Notes under the pieces: model-generated
What the model saw: the letters and a program-made list of their open reading frames with translations, nothing else
Told to the model about the DNA's origin: nothing
Databases searched by the model: none
Program-made: the position numbers and the translations under genes
Source: Candidatus Heimdallarchaeota archaeon
Lineage (GTDB): Archaea; Asgardarchaeota; Heimdallarchaeia; JABLTI01
Reading direction: 5' to 3'
NCBI GenBank assembly: GCA_019058275.1
Contig: JAHLVW010000047.1
Coordinates: 31,996 to 95,995, forward strand
Length of the DNA: 64,000 bases
Shown here: piece after piece, positions 27,840-36,998 of the stretch
How the letters are laid out: each line of letters opens with the position of its first letter
Position numbering within the stretch: position 1 is the first letter of the stretch

Positions 27840-29486
27840 ATGGATTTGGAAACTGATATCCTTATTATTGGTGGTGGTAGTGCAGGATGTATGGCTGCAA
27901 TTGTAGCTAAAGAACAAAATCCTAATGTTGATGTTTTAATTATTGAAAAGGGTGAAATTCATAGAAGCGGCTCAATAGCTATGGGAATGGATGCATTAAA
28001 TATAGTAGTTCAACCTGGGAAAGCTTCTTCAGAAACATATGTCGAATCTGCTCGTATTGCAGCAGGTGGTATTTTAGACCCAAAACTAAGTTATGTTCTA
28101 GCAGAGAATAGTTTCTCAATGTTAAAACGTCTGGAAGATTGGGGAGTTCGATTCCCTCGAAATGATGATGGTGAATATATAACATTGCAAGTTCATGCAA
28201 AAGGAGCATTTATGGTGGAAATGGATGCTCCAGACCTTAAAGTTATTCTTGCGCAAAAAGTTGAGGAAGTAGGCGTACGAGTAATTAACCGTGTAATAAT
28301 TACCAACCTTCTTGTTTCTAAAAGACGAGTAACTGGTGCTATAGGATTCAACTATCGAACTGGTGAATTTACTGTCTGCTCTGCTAAAGCTACTATTCTT
28401 GCAAATGGAGGTTGTGCTCGATTTTCTCTTCCAAACTCCGGTTACTTATATGGTATATTTGATTATCCAGGGAATGCTGGTGATGGTTATTCAATGGCTT
28501 TTCGAGCTGGTGCCAAACTCACTGGGTTTGAGTGTCCCCAAAGCTCTCCACTTATCAAAGACTTTAATTGTCCACTACTCTATATAACACTCACTCGGGG
28601 GGCAGAAGTAATCAATGCATTTGGTGATAAGATTGTTCTCGAATACTTATCCACTCAAACTATGCTGAAAGAACTACATGAAGGAAGAGGACCAATATTC
28701 ATCAAAATGAACCATCTGCCGGAGGAGAAGATTCAAGATATTGAACGGATTCTTTTCACAACTGAACGACCTACTCAGAAAAAATTCTGGGAAGGACGAG
28801 GTATAGATTTTAGAGAAGGAATGATTGAATTAGGAGAAACAGAATTTCAACTCTGTGGGGGACATGGAATTACTGGAATTCTTGTGAATGAGAAAGCGGA
28901 AACTTCACTTAAGAATCTTTACGCTGTTGGGGATGTAGCAAGTGTACCAATGCAACATTTATCTGGAGCTTTTGTTTTTGGGGAAATTGCTGGAAAGAAT
29001 GCTGCTACATTAGTTAGAAAAACTCAAAGACAAGAGTTGGATAAATCATTCATTAAAGCTGAAGAAAAACGAATATTCAAAATGTTTGATGAAAAAGGTG
29101 AAGGAACAGATATTACTCCAACTGAACTTGAATATAAGGTTCGACGTATGATAAGTGACTATGTTGTTCCTCCGAAAAATGAACGCAAATTACAAGAAGC
29201 CTTATGGTGGATCCAAAGATTTCGTAATGATTTGAAAACTATAAAAGCAAAGGACTATCATGAGTTAAGCCGATTAGAAGAAGTACGGTTTATTCTTGAT
29301 TGTGCAGAACTTTCAACAACAGCTTCATTAGAACGAAAAGAGAGTCGTTGGGGTTGGTTCCATTATCGAACTGATTATCCAGAACAAGATGATAAGAATT
29401 GGTTATCCCGAATTATACTCGAGAAAGATGGAGAGTCAGGAGAGATAAAAGTAGCCTTACAACCAGTAGATAATAGAGGATTGTAA
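27840..29486 (+). CDS. FAD-dependent oxidoreductase, fumarate reductase/AprA family
   Basis: A 548-aa flavoprotein. The N-terminal FAD motif is ILIIGGGSAGCMAA, a C-terminal NLYAVGDVA binds the flavin, and GHGITGILVNEKAETS lies near the histidine of the fumarate reductase fold. The IEKGEIHRSGS and AMGMDALN regions resemble adenylylsulfate reductase alpha (AprA), but the canonical AprB partner is about 150 aa and here only a 64-aa ferredoxin follows, one base after the stop. It may be a fumarate/succinate-type or thiol-disulfide oxidoreductase. Electrons probably pass to the downstream ferredoxin. Substrate unassigned. Confidence 0.8.
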   Translation: MDLETDILIIGGGSAGCMAAIVAKEQNPNVDVLIIEKGEIHRSGSIAMGMDALNIVVQPGKASSETYVESARIAAGGILDPKLSYVLAENSFSMLKRLEDWGVRFPRNDDGEYITLQVHAKGAFMVEMDAPDLKVILAQKVEEVGVRVINRVIITNLLVSKRRVTGAIGFNYRTGEFTVCSAKATILANGGCARFSLPNSGYLYGIFDYPGNAGDGYSMAFRAGAKLTGFECPQSSPLIKDFNCPLLYITLTRGAEVINAFGDKIVLEYLSTQTMLKELHEGRGPIFIKMNHLPEEKIQDIERILFTTERPTQKKFWEGRGIDFREGMIELGETEFQLCGGHGITGILVNEKAETSLKNLYAVGDVASVPMQHLSGAFVFGEIAGKNAATLVRKTQRQELDKSFIKAEEKRIFKMFDEKGEGTDITPTELEYKVRRMISDYVVPPKNERKLQEALWWIQRFRNDLKTIKAKDYHELSRLEEVRFILDCAELSTTASLERKESRWGWFHYRTDYPEQDDKNWLSRIILEKDGESGEIKVALQPVDNRGL

Positions 29487-29487
29487 A

Positions 29488-29682
29488 ATGCCATTAAAAA
29501 TAGACATTAAACGTTGCACTAGCTGTGGAATTTGTATGGATCGCTGCCCTATGGATATTATAAGATTGAATGAAGAAGGAATACCATTTCAACTGTATGA
29601 TGAATGTTGGTCTTGTGGAGTTTGTGAAGAGGATTGCCCTGAAAAAGCATTAACATTAATATTACCATATTTAGTGAGATGA
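29488..29682 (+). CDS. Two-cluster [4Fe-4S] ferredoxin subunit
   Basis: A 64-aa ferredoxin with two C-x2-C-x2-C-x3-C motifs: CTSCGICMDRCP and CWSCGVCEEDCP, each giving one [4Fe-4S] cluster. It begins one base after the flavoprotein stop codon, so the two are translationally coupled. It is probably the electron-transfer subunit of that enzyme, acting as a small AprB-like partner. It is too short to be a full AprB. A tRNA gene on the other strand begins 13 bp later. Confidence 0.92.
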   Translation: MPLKIDIKRCTSCGICMDRCPMDIIRLNEEGIPFQLYDECWSCGVCEEDCPEKALTLILPYLVR

Positions 29683-29695
29683 ATTGCCTAAAAAG

Positions 29696-29771
29696 TGGTG
29701 CACCTCCCGGGATTTGAACCCGGGTTCCGACCTTGGGAGGGTCGAGTCTTACCAGGCTGGACCAGAGGTGC
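29696..29771 (-). tRNA. tRNA-Gly (anticodon CCC), CCA encoded
   Basis: Reading the minus strand gives a full cloverleaf: acceptor GCACCTC paired with GAGGTGC, anticodon stem CGACC/GGTCG, loop CTCCCAA, T-stem CCGGG/CCCGG with loop TTCAAAT. Anticodon CCC reads GGG (Gly). The discriminator is A and the CCA end (29696-29698 on the plus strand reads TGG) is genome-encoded. The D stem has three Watson-Crick pairs plus a C-A mismatch at the fourth position. No intron is visible. Confidence 0.93.
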
Positions 29772-29927
29772 AAATAATATACGCGAACTTTCTACTCAAA
29801 ATCTTCATCATGTTTTTCAGAAGGGCCAGAGCGATCATCGTTCGCGTAATAAAGAATTCGTTTTCTATAGCAAAAAAAGTTTTCGAGAAGTACGTATAGT
29901 AAATAAATTAATAGTATTATTTCTTCT

Positions 29928-30629
29928 TTAATTCCTTTCTTTCAACCTTTTTTGAACTACCTCACTTGTTAATTCTCTTATTGCGTCTGAAGCTATCCAT
30001 TTGGCACTTTTGGATTCAAAAACATTGATTTCATATGCTGTTTTTAGAACCTTCTCGTTCAAGTATAGATTTCGTTTGCCAATTTGACGTAAAGCCCAAT
30101 TTACTGCTTTCTTAACCATATTCCTTTCATCATTTGCTTCCCTTTTGATTATTTGTAAGAATTTAATCAATTCATCTTCGTCAGCGTTTTTATCAAATGC
30201 TGTTATAAAAGCCATGATAGCAAATCCTGCTCGTTTTACATACTCCTCTTCCCTTTTAGTCCAATCATAACATTTCTGATAAGCAAATTGTGTTTTTCTA
30301 AATAGGTTCATACAACATTGATCACAAATCTCCCAATAATCAAATTCCTTTACCCATACTTCCATTTGTTCTTCAGTAATTAGTTTTGGGTCCTCAATCA
30401 TACAAGCTAAAATCCTTGTCTCTCGAGTATCATTTTTCCATAATTTTTTTGCTAATTTAGAATTATATCCTGCTTCTTTAGCTATAGAACGTAGTACAGG
30501 GATTTTCACACCATAGTCTCTATCTGGAGTAATTCCAACTTTAGCCATTCCAGAAATAGCTGAAACATCAGCATTTTCTTTCAATTTCTGGATTATATCA
30601 TTATATGTTAAGATTCTTTTTTCTTTCAT
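29928..30629 (-). CDS. DNA alkylation repair (AlkD-like) HEAT-repeat protein
   Basis: A 233-aa all-helical protein of the AlkD family, whose bacterial members excise cationic alkylated bases from DNA without base flipping. Visible features are GVKIPVLRSIAKEAG, RETRILACMIEDP, the WEICDQCCMNLF segment and VKRAGFAIMAFITAFDKN. An upstream extension of 29 codons exists, but I choose ATG 30629, preceded by GGGGAT. Its start follows the OB-fold gene by about 60 bp. Some family members act on other substrates, so glycosylase activity is inference. Confidence 0.8.
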   Translation of the reverse strand: MKEKRILTYNDIIQKLKENADVSAISGMAKVGITPDRDYGVKIPVLRSIAKEAGYNSKLAKKLWKNDTRETRILACMIEDPKLITEEQMEVWVKEFDYWEICDQCCMNLFRKTQFAYQKCYDWTKREEEYVKRAGFAIMAFITAFDKNADEDELIKFLQIIKREANDERNMVKKAVNWALRQIGKRNLYLNEKVLKTAYEINVFESKSAKWIASDAIRELTSEVVQKRLKERN

Positions 30630-30690
30630 AAAATCCCCAGGAAAAAATCTTGGTAAAATAGTAATAAAAGGAAAATTAAAAGAAAAAAAA

Positions 30691-31056
30691 TTAATCTTCC
30701 TCTGCGCTTTCTTCAATAAATTTATTCAAAATTGTTTGAGCATCAGGAAAAGATTCATCTTCAATTTTTTCCATCGTTCCTGCTCTCCCTATTGATAGTT
30801 GCGGTTTTCCTTGCCAAACGTTACAATAACCTTCTTGAATCTCAAGCAAATCACCAAAGCTAGCATCATTGATTTTGCTGCCCCAAAGACTTAGTGTAAC
30901 TGTGCCTGTTTCATCGCCAACTTTGAAATCACAAACACGTGAACGACCATATTTGGTATTAACTGATCTGGGTTCGTTCTTTGCTATAACTCTAACTCTG
31001 ATATTAATACCTGGTTGCTTCACAGCTTGGAGATCCTTTACTTTTATGAATGTCAT
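30691..31056 (-). CDS. OB-fold single-stranded DNA-binding protein (RPA/SOSS-B-like)
   Basis: A 121-aa single OB-fold protein. The strand pattern IRVRVIAKNEPRSVNT, RVCDFKVGDETGTVTLSLWG, DLLEIQEGYCNVWQGKPQLS and a flexible acidic tail (EESAEED) match archaeal RPA-type SSBs, which bind ssDNA in replication and repair. The acidic tail may recruit partner proteins. It is the first gene of a minus-strand pair with the AlkD-like gene. A nearby dUTPase on the opposite strand fits a nucleotide/DNA maintenance theme. Confidence 0.85.
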   Translation of the reverse strand: MTFIKVKDLQAVKQPGINIRVRVIAKNEPRSVNTKYGRSRVCDFKVGDETGTVTLSLWGSKINDASFGDLLEIQEGYCNVWQGKPQLSIGRAGTMEKIEDESFPDAQTILNKFIEESAEED

Positions 31057-31247
31057 TTATAGACCTCTTAGATTATTATTATTACATTGAGATACTTTAT
31101 TCGTAGACTTTCTTTTATTAGTATATTTCTGAAAAAAAAGTCTTTTTTGAGTATTTTTTAATAAACTAAGTTAAGGTTATAACTTGGAAAGTAAGCATTA
31201 GTTTTTTAAGAAACAAGTTATCTAATATCTAGAGGAGTTTACTAAAA

Positions 31248-31763
31248 ATGACTAAAAAACACCCATCAATTGAACATGAGTTTTCAGCTATTTGGATGGA
31301 TGATTTTGCTGATATAATTAAAGATGCAGTGGATTTCAAAAAACAAGCTCAAGTAAATGGTTTCGATTTATCTATAAAAGAAATATTCTCTTTCAAAGGT
31401 GAAGGAGCAATAGATTTTGATAACTCAAAAAGAGTCTTACCTGAGTACGAACCTCTTGAATTGGTTGATAGAGAATACTGGCAACTAGAACCTGGTTCTT
31501 ATGTTATTCGGTACAATGAAATTGTTAGTGTGCCACTGAATGCTGTTGGTATAATTCAGTCGCGAAGCACAATGCTAAGAATGGGTGCAATGATGGTTGG
31601 AGCTTGGTGGGATTCAGGATATTCCGGACGAGGACAAGGACTCCTTATTGCAAATAGACCAATTAAGGTTTATAAGAATGCAAGAGTAGCTCAAATTGTT
31701 TTTATTCTAACCAAAAAAGCAGATAAAGGTTATGAGGGCAAATACCAAAACGAGGCCAAATGA
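31248..31763 (+). CDS. dUTP diphosphatase / dCTP deaminase family protein
   Basis: A 171-aa trimeric dUTPase-superfamily protein, likely hydrolysing dUTP to dUMP. The signatures SRSTMLRMGA (motif 2) and WWDSGYSGRGQGLL (motif 3) are visible, along with LEPGSYVIRYNE and NARVAQIVF. The dCTP deaminase alternative is possible because both activities share the fold. A GGAG sits ahead of the ATG. It is followed by the promoter region of the transporter remnant. Confidence 0.85.
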   Translation: MTKKHPSIEHEFSAIWMDDFADIIKDAVDFKKQAQVNGFDLSIKEIFSFKGEGAIDFDNSKRVLPEYEPLELVDREYWQLEPGSYVIRYNEIVSVPLNAVGIIQSRSTMLRMGAMMVGAWWDSGYSGRGQGLLIANRPIKVYKNARVAQIVFILTKKADKGYEGKYQNEAK

Positions 31764-31805
31764 CCTTTTTTTTGTTTTTTATATTTTTTTTACAGTTTGA
31801 CAAGC

Positions 31806-31867
31806 TTTAAATACTACTTAATATCATAATGGGTTGGAGGTCTGACTTCAGTTAGAGGTCTTACCTC
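31806..31867 (+). promoter_or_regulatory. TATA box and tandem imperfect palindromes (operators)
   Basis: A TATA-like TTTAAATA (31806-31813) lies 24 bases before two imperfect 13-bp palindromes, GAGGTCTGACTTC (31837-31849) and GAGGTCTTACCTC (31855-31867), 18 bp centre to centre. The second is a GAGGT/ACCTC inverted repeat with a three-base spacer. Their position coincides with the predicted start site, so a repressor bound here would block initiation of the downstream transporter gene. Confidence 0.5.
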
Positions 31868-31962
31868 AATATATTCTAAAATTTCTACCTTTGATTTGAA
31901 TTATAGTTATTGTAACAGACAGGAGAAAAGGCAATGTTACAATTTAAAGGTTGAAATACTAA

Positions 31963-34900
31963 ATGTTTTGCAAATGGAAAGATCGCAAAAAAGGCGATAA
32001 AGAAAAACAATCGAAAGATACAGAAAAAAATTCACCAAAAAGCAATAAACGAAGAATGGATGCATTTTTCATTTGGTTAGGGAAGTTTGTAACAAAAAAT
32101 TACAAAATTATACTCATTGTTGGTGCACTTTCAGCTGCAGCTGCAATTTATCCTGCTATATTATTGCAAGGTGAATTAAAGTACAATGACCAAGATTTCA
32201 TTCCTCAAAATCTGGAGAGTGATATTAGTAAGTCTCTATTAGATGAGCAATTTCCATCTAATATCTCGCGTTCTTCGACGATTATTGTTTTAGATTCAGA
32301 TGAAGAAATTACTTCAAGTGCAAATTTAAATTTCATTAATAACTTAACTGAGCGTATTGAACAGTCACGTTACAGAACATTTGCTACCAATGTTGAAAGC
32401 ATTGTATCAGTTTATGATTTTTATATAAATTCATATTGGGATGGCATGAATGAAACATCTGATTTAATTTATGACATAATATTAGAGAATGTTACTTATG
32501 CAAATGCTACATTACAAGGAGGTGTATTGAATTAGAGACATTATTAGAACAGATATCTGGATTATATATGATGAGCTGGTTCAATTTTTCACGAACATAC
32601 TTCTATGATAATTATGATGCTAATCTTTTTACCTATGGACCAATGAATACTACAGTTATTCAAACAATACAAACGGATACAGACTTTACAGCTGGATTTG
32701 CTATCACACCGGAATAGATCCAGTTAGTATATTAAACAATCAAGAATGGTTTACCACATTATAGTTATGTGAATGACGCAATAATTAACAGCTTAACATT
32801 AGATTTTGTTAATACGACTCTCTATACAGCACTTAACTATACAATTGAAGAATATAATCAACTAGTTTATCCCTATGTCCAGTTATACAACGAAAATTGG
32901 TTTACATATTTTGAAATACAAATTACCCAGCTAGGTGATAGTATAATAAATGGTACTCATCTCTTGAATAATAATTATGAGAATTCAAGTATTATTGATG
33001 CTTACACAAGTCAAGGACTAGTTTTGAATCAACTGGGATTAATTAATGCAACTGTTTGGAACAACATTAGTATCAAGGATTTGATTCTTTCACAAGCAGA
33101 CTAATTTTTCAGTTTTGAAGGAACAGGCTTTGAGGATTTTATAGATCCTGCATTGATACCGATATTGTTAGAACAAATATATGATCTTGGTCCAAATCCG
33201 GAACAATACTATTTGGATTTATTATCTGTTAGCATAACAAACATGATAATGAAAAAAATAATTTCTAATTCTCCACCTTCCACATCAAATCAAGATTTTT
33301 GTAATGATCAGCAGTTTAGCATAATTGTCATGTGACTTCTTAGCAAAGATGGAAAAACAGCAATAATACAAATAACATATGATACAGCACTTTACAATAA
33401 CTCAGATAATCTTCATAAAGCACTAGTTGAAACTGATGCTTGGATTGGTGAAGTTGCACATAGTCTCATAATTGATTTAAATCTCACACAATCACGAGTA
33501 TATCACACAGGTGATATTTATCTACTTGAGAGTATAGTAACATACTCTGAAGAAGGAGCAAGTAATATCGATATTATTGTTGCTATATTGGTTTTTATTG
33601 TACTGATTTTAATCTTTACAAGTTTAGTTGCACCAATAGTACCACTGATTATAATAGGTATCTCTATTGCAGTATCATTTGCATTTCTATATTGGATTGC
33701 CCAAATAATGAATATACATTATCTGAGCACCTTGCTTTTAACTATTGTTTCAATGGGTGCTGGAGTTGATTACTCTATATTCATTTATTCCAGATATCTC
33801 GAGGAGTTGAAGAAAGGTAAATCCAAAGAAGAAGCGGTTCAAAAAGCAGTCCTATTTGCAGGTGAGTCTGTATTTCATTCAGGTTTGACAGTATTAGTTG
33901 GATTTGGAGCACTAATCATTCCTAATTTCCCAATTTTAAGATGTCTAGGTATTGCTATGATGATTGGCATTTCGTTTTCAATAATGTCAGCATTATTGAT
34001 TGTACCATCAATGTTAATGCTCTTAGGAAATGCTGTTTTTTGGCCTAAAGGATTAAACAGAATATTACGAACACAAAAATGGTTTAAGAAATCACAAACG
34101 AAAACTGATGAAATACCAAACATGGATTCAAAAGATGTTCCAGATGGGACAACGAAAAGTAGGAAGCGAATTAAGAAAGAGCGAAAGAAGTAAATTAATG
34201 AAAAGAAAGAATCATTTACTCTTCGATTTGGTAGATTTGTAACTAAAAATGGTTCAATGTTCTTTATCATTTCACTTGTAGCTTTTACACCATTCGTATA
34301 TTTTGCAGTAACAATGGAAACAAGTACTGACTTCATGAATATGTTACCTTCCGATTTTGAAGGTAATACTGCAAGAAATATACTAAGTAATAAAATGGCT
34401 TTTGGCAATCCATTCTCTACAACAATATTATTCCATGATTTACCAGATGATCCTGCATCTATGAAAAGTCTCTATGATACAGATCGATTATGTAATCGAA
34501 TTCTCACAATGGATCATGTAAAAACAATTAGAACTACTGTAAGACCATTAGGAGGATTTGCAGCTATACCGTATACAAATCCGAATGCATTAGAATTTTA
34601 CACTGATTTAATTCAACAATTCATTGGTGAAGATGGACGTACATTTTACATGGAGGTCTATCTTGATGTTGATGCATATTCTCGAGAAGCATACGAATTT
34701 GTTCGAGATTTAAACCAAAATCTAGATGCAATAATCAATGATAACGATATTGAGACTTTCATAAACTGTGAACTATATGTCATCTGTGTTGCTCGTGTTT
34801 ACTTAGAGATGCAACAAGTTACTAACAACTCATATCCAATTATTGTTCCAGTTGTTATTGTAGGTGTTTTCCTAATATTGTTCTTCTTATTCGGATCTTA

Positions 34901-35597
34901 TTTTACACCTGTTAGATTGATTATAACGATAGGCATGAGTATATTGTTTACTCTAGCAATGGTCAATTTGGTGTATTTCTTCGGATTTGGAGCTCCGATA
35001 TTATGGTTACTTCCAATCATGATGTTTTCAATTTTGATGGGCTTGGGACTTGATTATGATATCTTCCTTGTCTCGAGAGTCAAAGAATATTGTGAAGCTG
35101 GAATGACCGACAATGATGCTATAGCTCATTCGCTTGAACACATTAGTACTATAATTACATCCTGTGGAATAGTAATGGCTGCAGCATTTAGTTCACTTAT
35201 GTTTTCAAATCTTTGGCATATCAACGAATTGGGATTCGCATTTACATTCTCAATAATATTGGATGCTATATTTATTTGGTTAGTGTTAGTACCATCAATA
35301 ATGGTCCTACTAGAGAAATTAAACTGGAAAGGACCTAAAAGATTGCAAAAAATACATCGAGATCCAATAGTTCAAGCTACTATGAAAACATTGGGTGATA
35401 ATATCGGGATAGAAATATACAGTAGAGAATTAAAGGAAACATTAGAAGAATACGTAAAGAATTCTTCACAGCAAACAAATCCGTCTGTGTTAATTGACGA
35501 AATGATTCCTATCATAGAAGAATCCATTGAAACAAATAAAGTCACAGATGAGATTAAAATAGCAATGATTACCTCAATTGAAGCTGTGGATAATTAA
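31963..35597 (+). pseudogene. RND/MMPL family transporter, multiply disrupted
   Basis: A full-length RND/MMPL-type membrane protein (about 1,200 codons) is recognisable across several frames. N-terminal TM (YKIILIVGALSAAAA) and FIPQN loop in frame 1; extracellular domain; TM block VFIVLILIFTSLVAP and YSIFIYSRYLEEL; then a duplicated second half (FGRFVTKNGSMF, MGLGLDYDIFLVSR). Frame changes occur near 32526, 32705 and 32763, each with a one-base shift. In-frame stops are TAA 33102, TGA 33333 and TAA 34191. The last large open stretch (34257-35597) is the second RND half, not a separate gene. Six lesions in one gene, three of them substitutions, indicate real decay. Confidence 0.85.
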
Positions 35598-35672
35598 TCA
35601 ACTAAATAGTTACTTCTCAGGATGAGAAGTACATTTTCTATTTTTTATCAGCATTTTGCTGGTCTTTTCTTC

Positions 35673-36074
35673 TCAAAAAAAAATTGCGAAAAGGTCTTCT
35701 ATCTGCTCTAAAGCTCTTTTGGCTGGTAGTACTGCTAAACCTGATCTCCTAGCTTTTTGACCTTTAAATTTAATACCCATAGTAAAATTAGCAGATCTAG
35801 CTATTAGAAGACTGCCTTGTTCAGTTCTTATATTCATGTGTCTAAATTTATCTTCAGAATTTATACTTTGCAATGCTAACAAGGAACTAATGCTTTTTAT
35901 AGTATCAACAAGCAGCGCTGCTGTGCCTTCCACATTAATTGATCCTTTATGTTCATGTACACTGCAACATGGTAATCCTTCTTCTGTTGTAAGTACAATA
36001 TCAGAAGCACATGCTCTTTCCATCAAAGCACGTAGGATTTTCTCAGCAGTTTCATTTATTGACTCATCTTCCAT
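35673..36074 (-). CDS. Roadblock/LC7 domain protein
   Basis: A 133-aa single-domain protein with a Roadblock/LC7-like pattern: an N-terminal helix (NETAEKILRALMERACA), strand ASDIVLTTEEGLPCCSV, a helix with AALLVDTIKSISSLLALQ, and further strands (MNIRTEQGSLLIARS, TMGIKFKG). Such domains bind small Ras-like GTPases as GAPs or scaffolds. A GAGGT precedes the ATG. It lies about 165 bp downstream of the MoxR/VWA/pseudo-GTPase operon on the same strand and may belong with it. Confidence 0.75.
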   Translation of the reverse strand: MEDESINETAEKILRALMERACASDIVLTTEEGLPCCSVHEHKGSINVEGTAALLVDTIKSISSLLALQSINSEDKFRHMNIRTEQGSLLIARSANFTMGIKFKGQKARRSGLAVLPAKRALEQIEDLFAIFF

Positions 36075-36241
36075 AAATAAACCTCAATTTAAAGGATCAA
36101 TCTAAGTCTTTCATTATCTCTTAAATAATTTTCAATGGTTACATTTAGAAAGAACACAATATCCTATAAAGACTTAATGTTATAACCATTCTTCTCTTCG
36201 ATAAAATTTAAGTCACATTTAATCTGAATTGCAATTGCTAA

Positions 36242-36997
36242 TTAAAATAACAAGGGATATGCGAGCTCATGAAGGATTTCGTATTTCTTTCTTTCAAAAT
36301 CTGCTTCATCCAACAATTCGTTAAGGAATGTAAATTCATATTCATTTAACGCTACAGGGAAAACCTTCTTATCGATTTCTTCTGTCTTTACTTCCAAGAA
36401 TTTCAGAATCAATGGACCAAGATAACCAGTTTCTGCATATATTTGAACAATCCAATGGAAGAAATTCATTAGTTCACTTATTGTTTCATTTGGGATAGCA
36501 TCAACGATAATGTTGTAGGATGTCATTAATGCTGCTCTTCTTGTAAGATAATCTTTAGTGTCACCTATTTCGATTAAAGGTGGTAACAGATCAATGTTTG
36601 CCCAACTAGATAATGCCATAATTATAGCGTATTGCAAATCTTCCTTGCTTTTCTTCATAATATCTAACAAAACTGGTAGAGAATCATCATGTCCGATTTT
36701 ACCAAGTGCTTCTATAATAGCAAGTCGTTGAGCCAATGAAGCTTCATTTAATTCGAGGTGCAATTGTCGTACGATATCTTTGTTTGGCTTCTTTTCATAA
36801 ACTCTTGCAATAGCCATTGAACATGCATTTCTTACATTCCAAGATGGATCTTCTAATCTATCAATGAGCTTGTCAATGGATTCTAAACCACCGACATCAA
36901 GAAGTGTTAAAGCTCCTTTAACTCTATCAATTTCTTTCTCTGAAAGAAGACGTCTTCTTGCTCTTCCTCTTTGAAATGCTCTTCTAATAAACGCCAT
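36242..36997 (-). CDS. HEAT-repeat protein
   Basis: A soluble protein of about 251 aa made of HEAT-like helical repeats: GLESIDKLIDRLEDPSWNVR, ACSMAIARVYE, RLAIIEALGKIGHDDSLPV, AIIMALSSWANIDLLPPL, and others. HEAT scaffolds commonly carry AAA+ and VWA partners. ATG 36997 is preferred to GTG 37006 because AGGTG precedes it. It lies one base after the TAA of the upstream gene, so coupling is tight. It is the last gene of the five-gene operon. No catalytic motif. Confidence 0.75.
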   Translation of the reverse strand: MAFIRRAFQRGRARRRLLSEKEIDRVKGALTLLDVGGLESIDKLIDRLEDPSWNVRNACSMAIARVYEKKPNKDIVRQLHLELNEASLAQRLAIIEALGKIGHDDSLPVLLDIMKKSKEDLQYAIIMALSSWANIDLLPPLIEIGDTKDYLTRRAALMTSYNIIVDAIPNETISELMNFFHWIVQIYAETGYLGPLILKFLEVKTEEIDKKVFPVALNEYEFTFLNELLDEADFERKKYEILHELAYPLLF

Positions 36998-36998
36998 T

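Noticed and set aside
29684..29931. Two plus-strand open frames over the tRNA
   Set aside because: They are read-through of the tRNA-Gly complement and have no homology.
33333..33335. TGA as a recoded codon (selenocysteine or tryptophan)
   Set aside because: The same gene also has two in-frame TAA codons and three frame shifts, and no SECIS-like structure was seen nearby.
33153..34193. Open stretches of the transporter as separate genes
   Set aside because: They are in one frame interrupted by stop codons and align in order along one RND protein.
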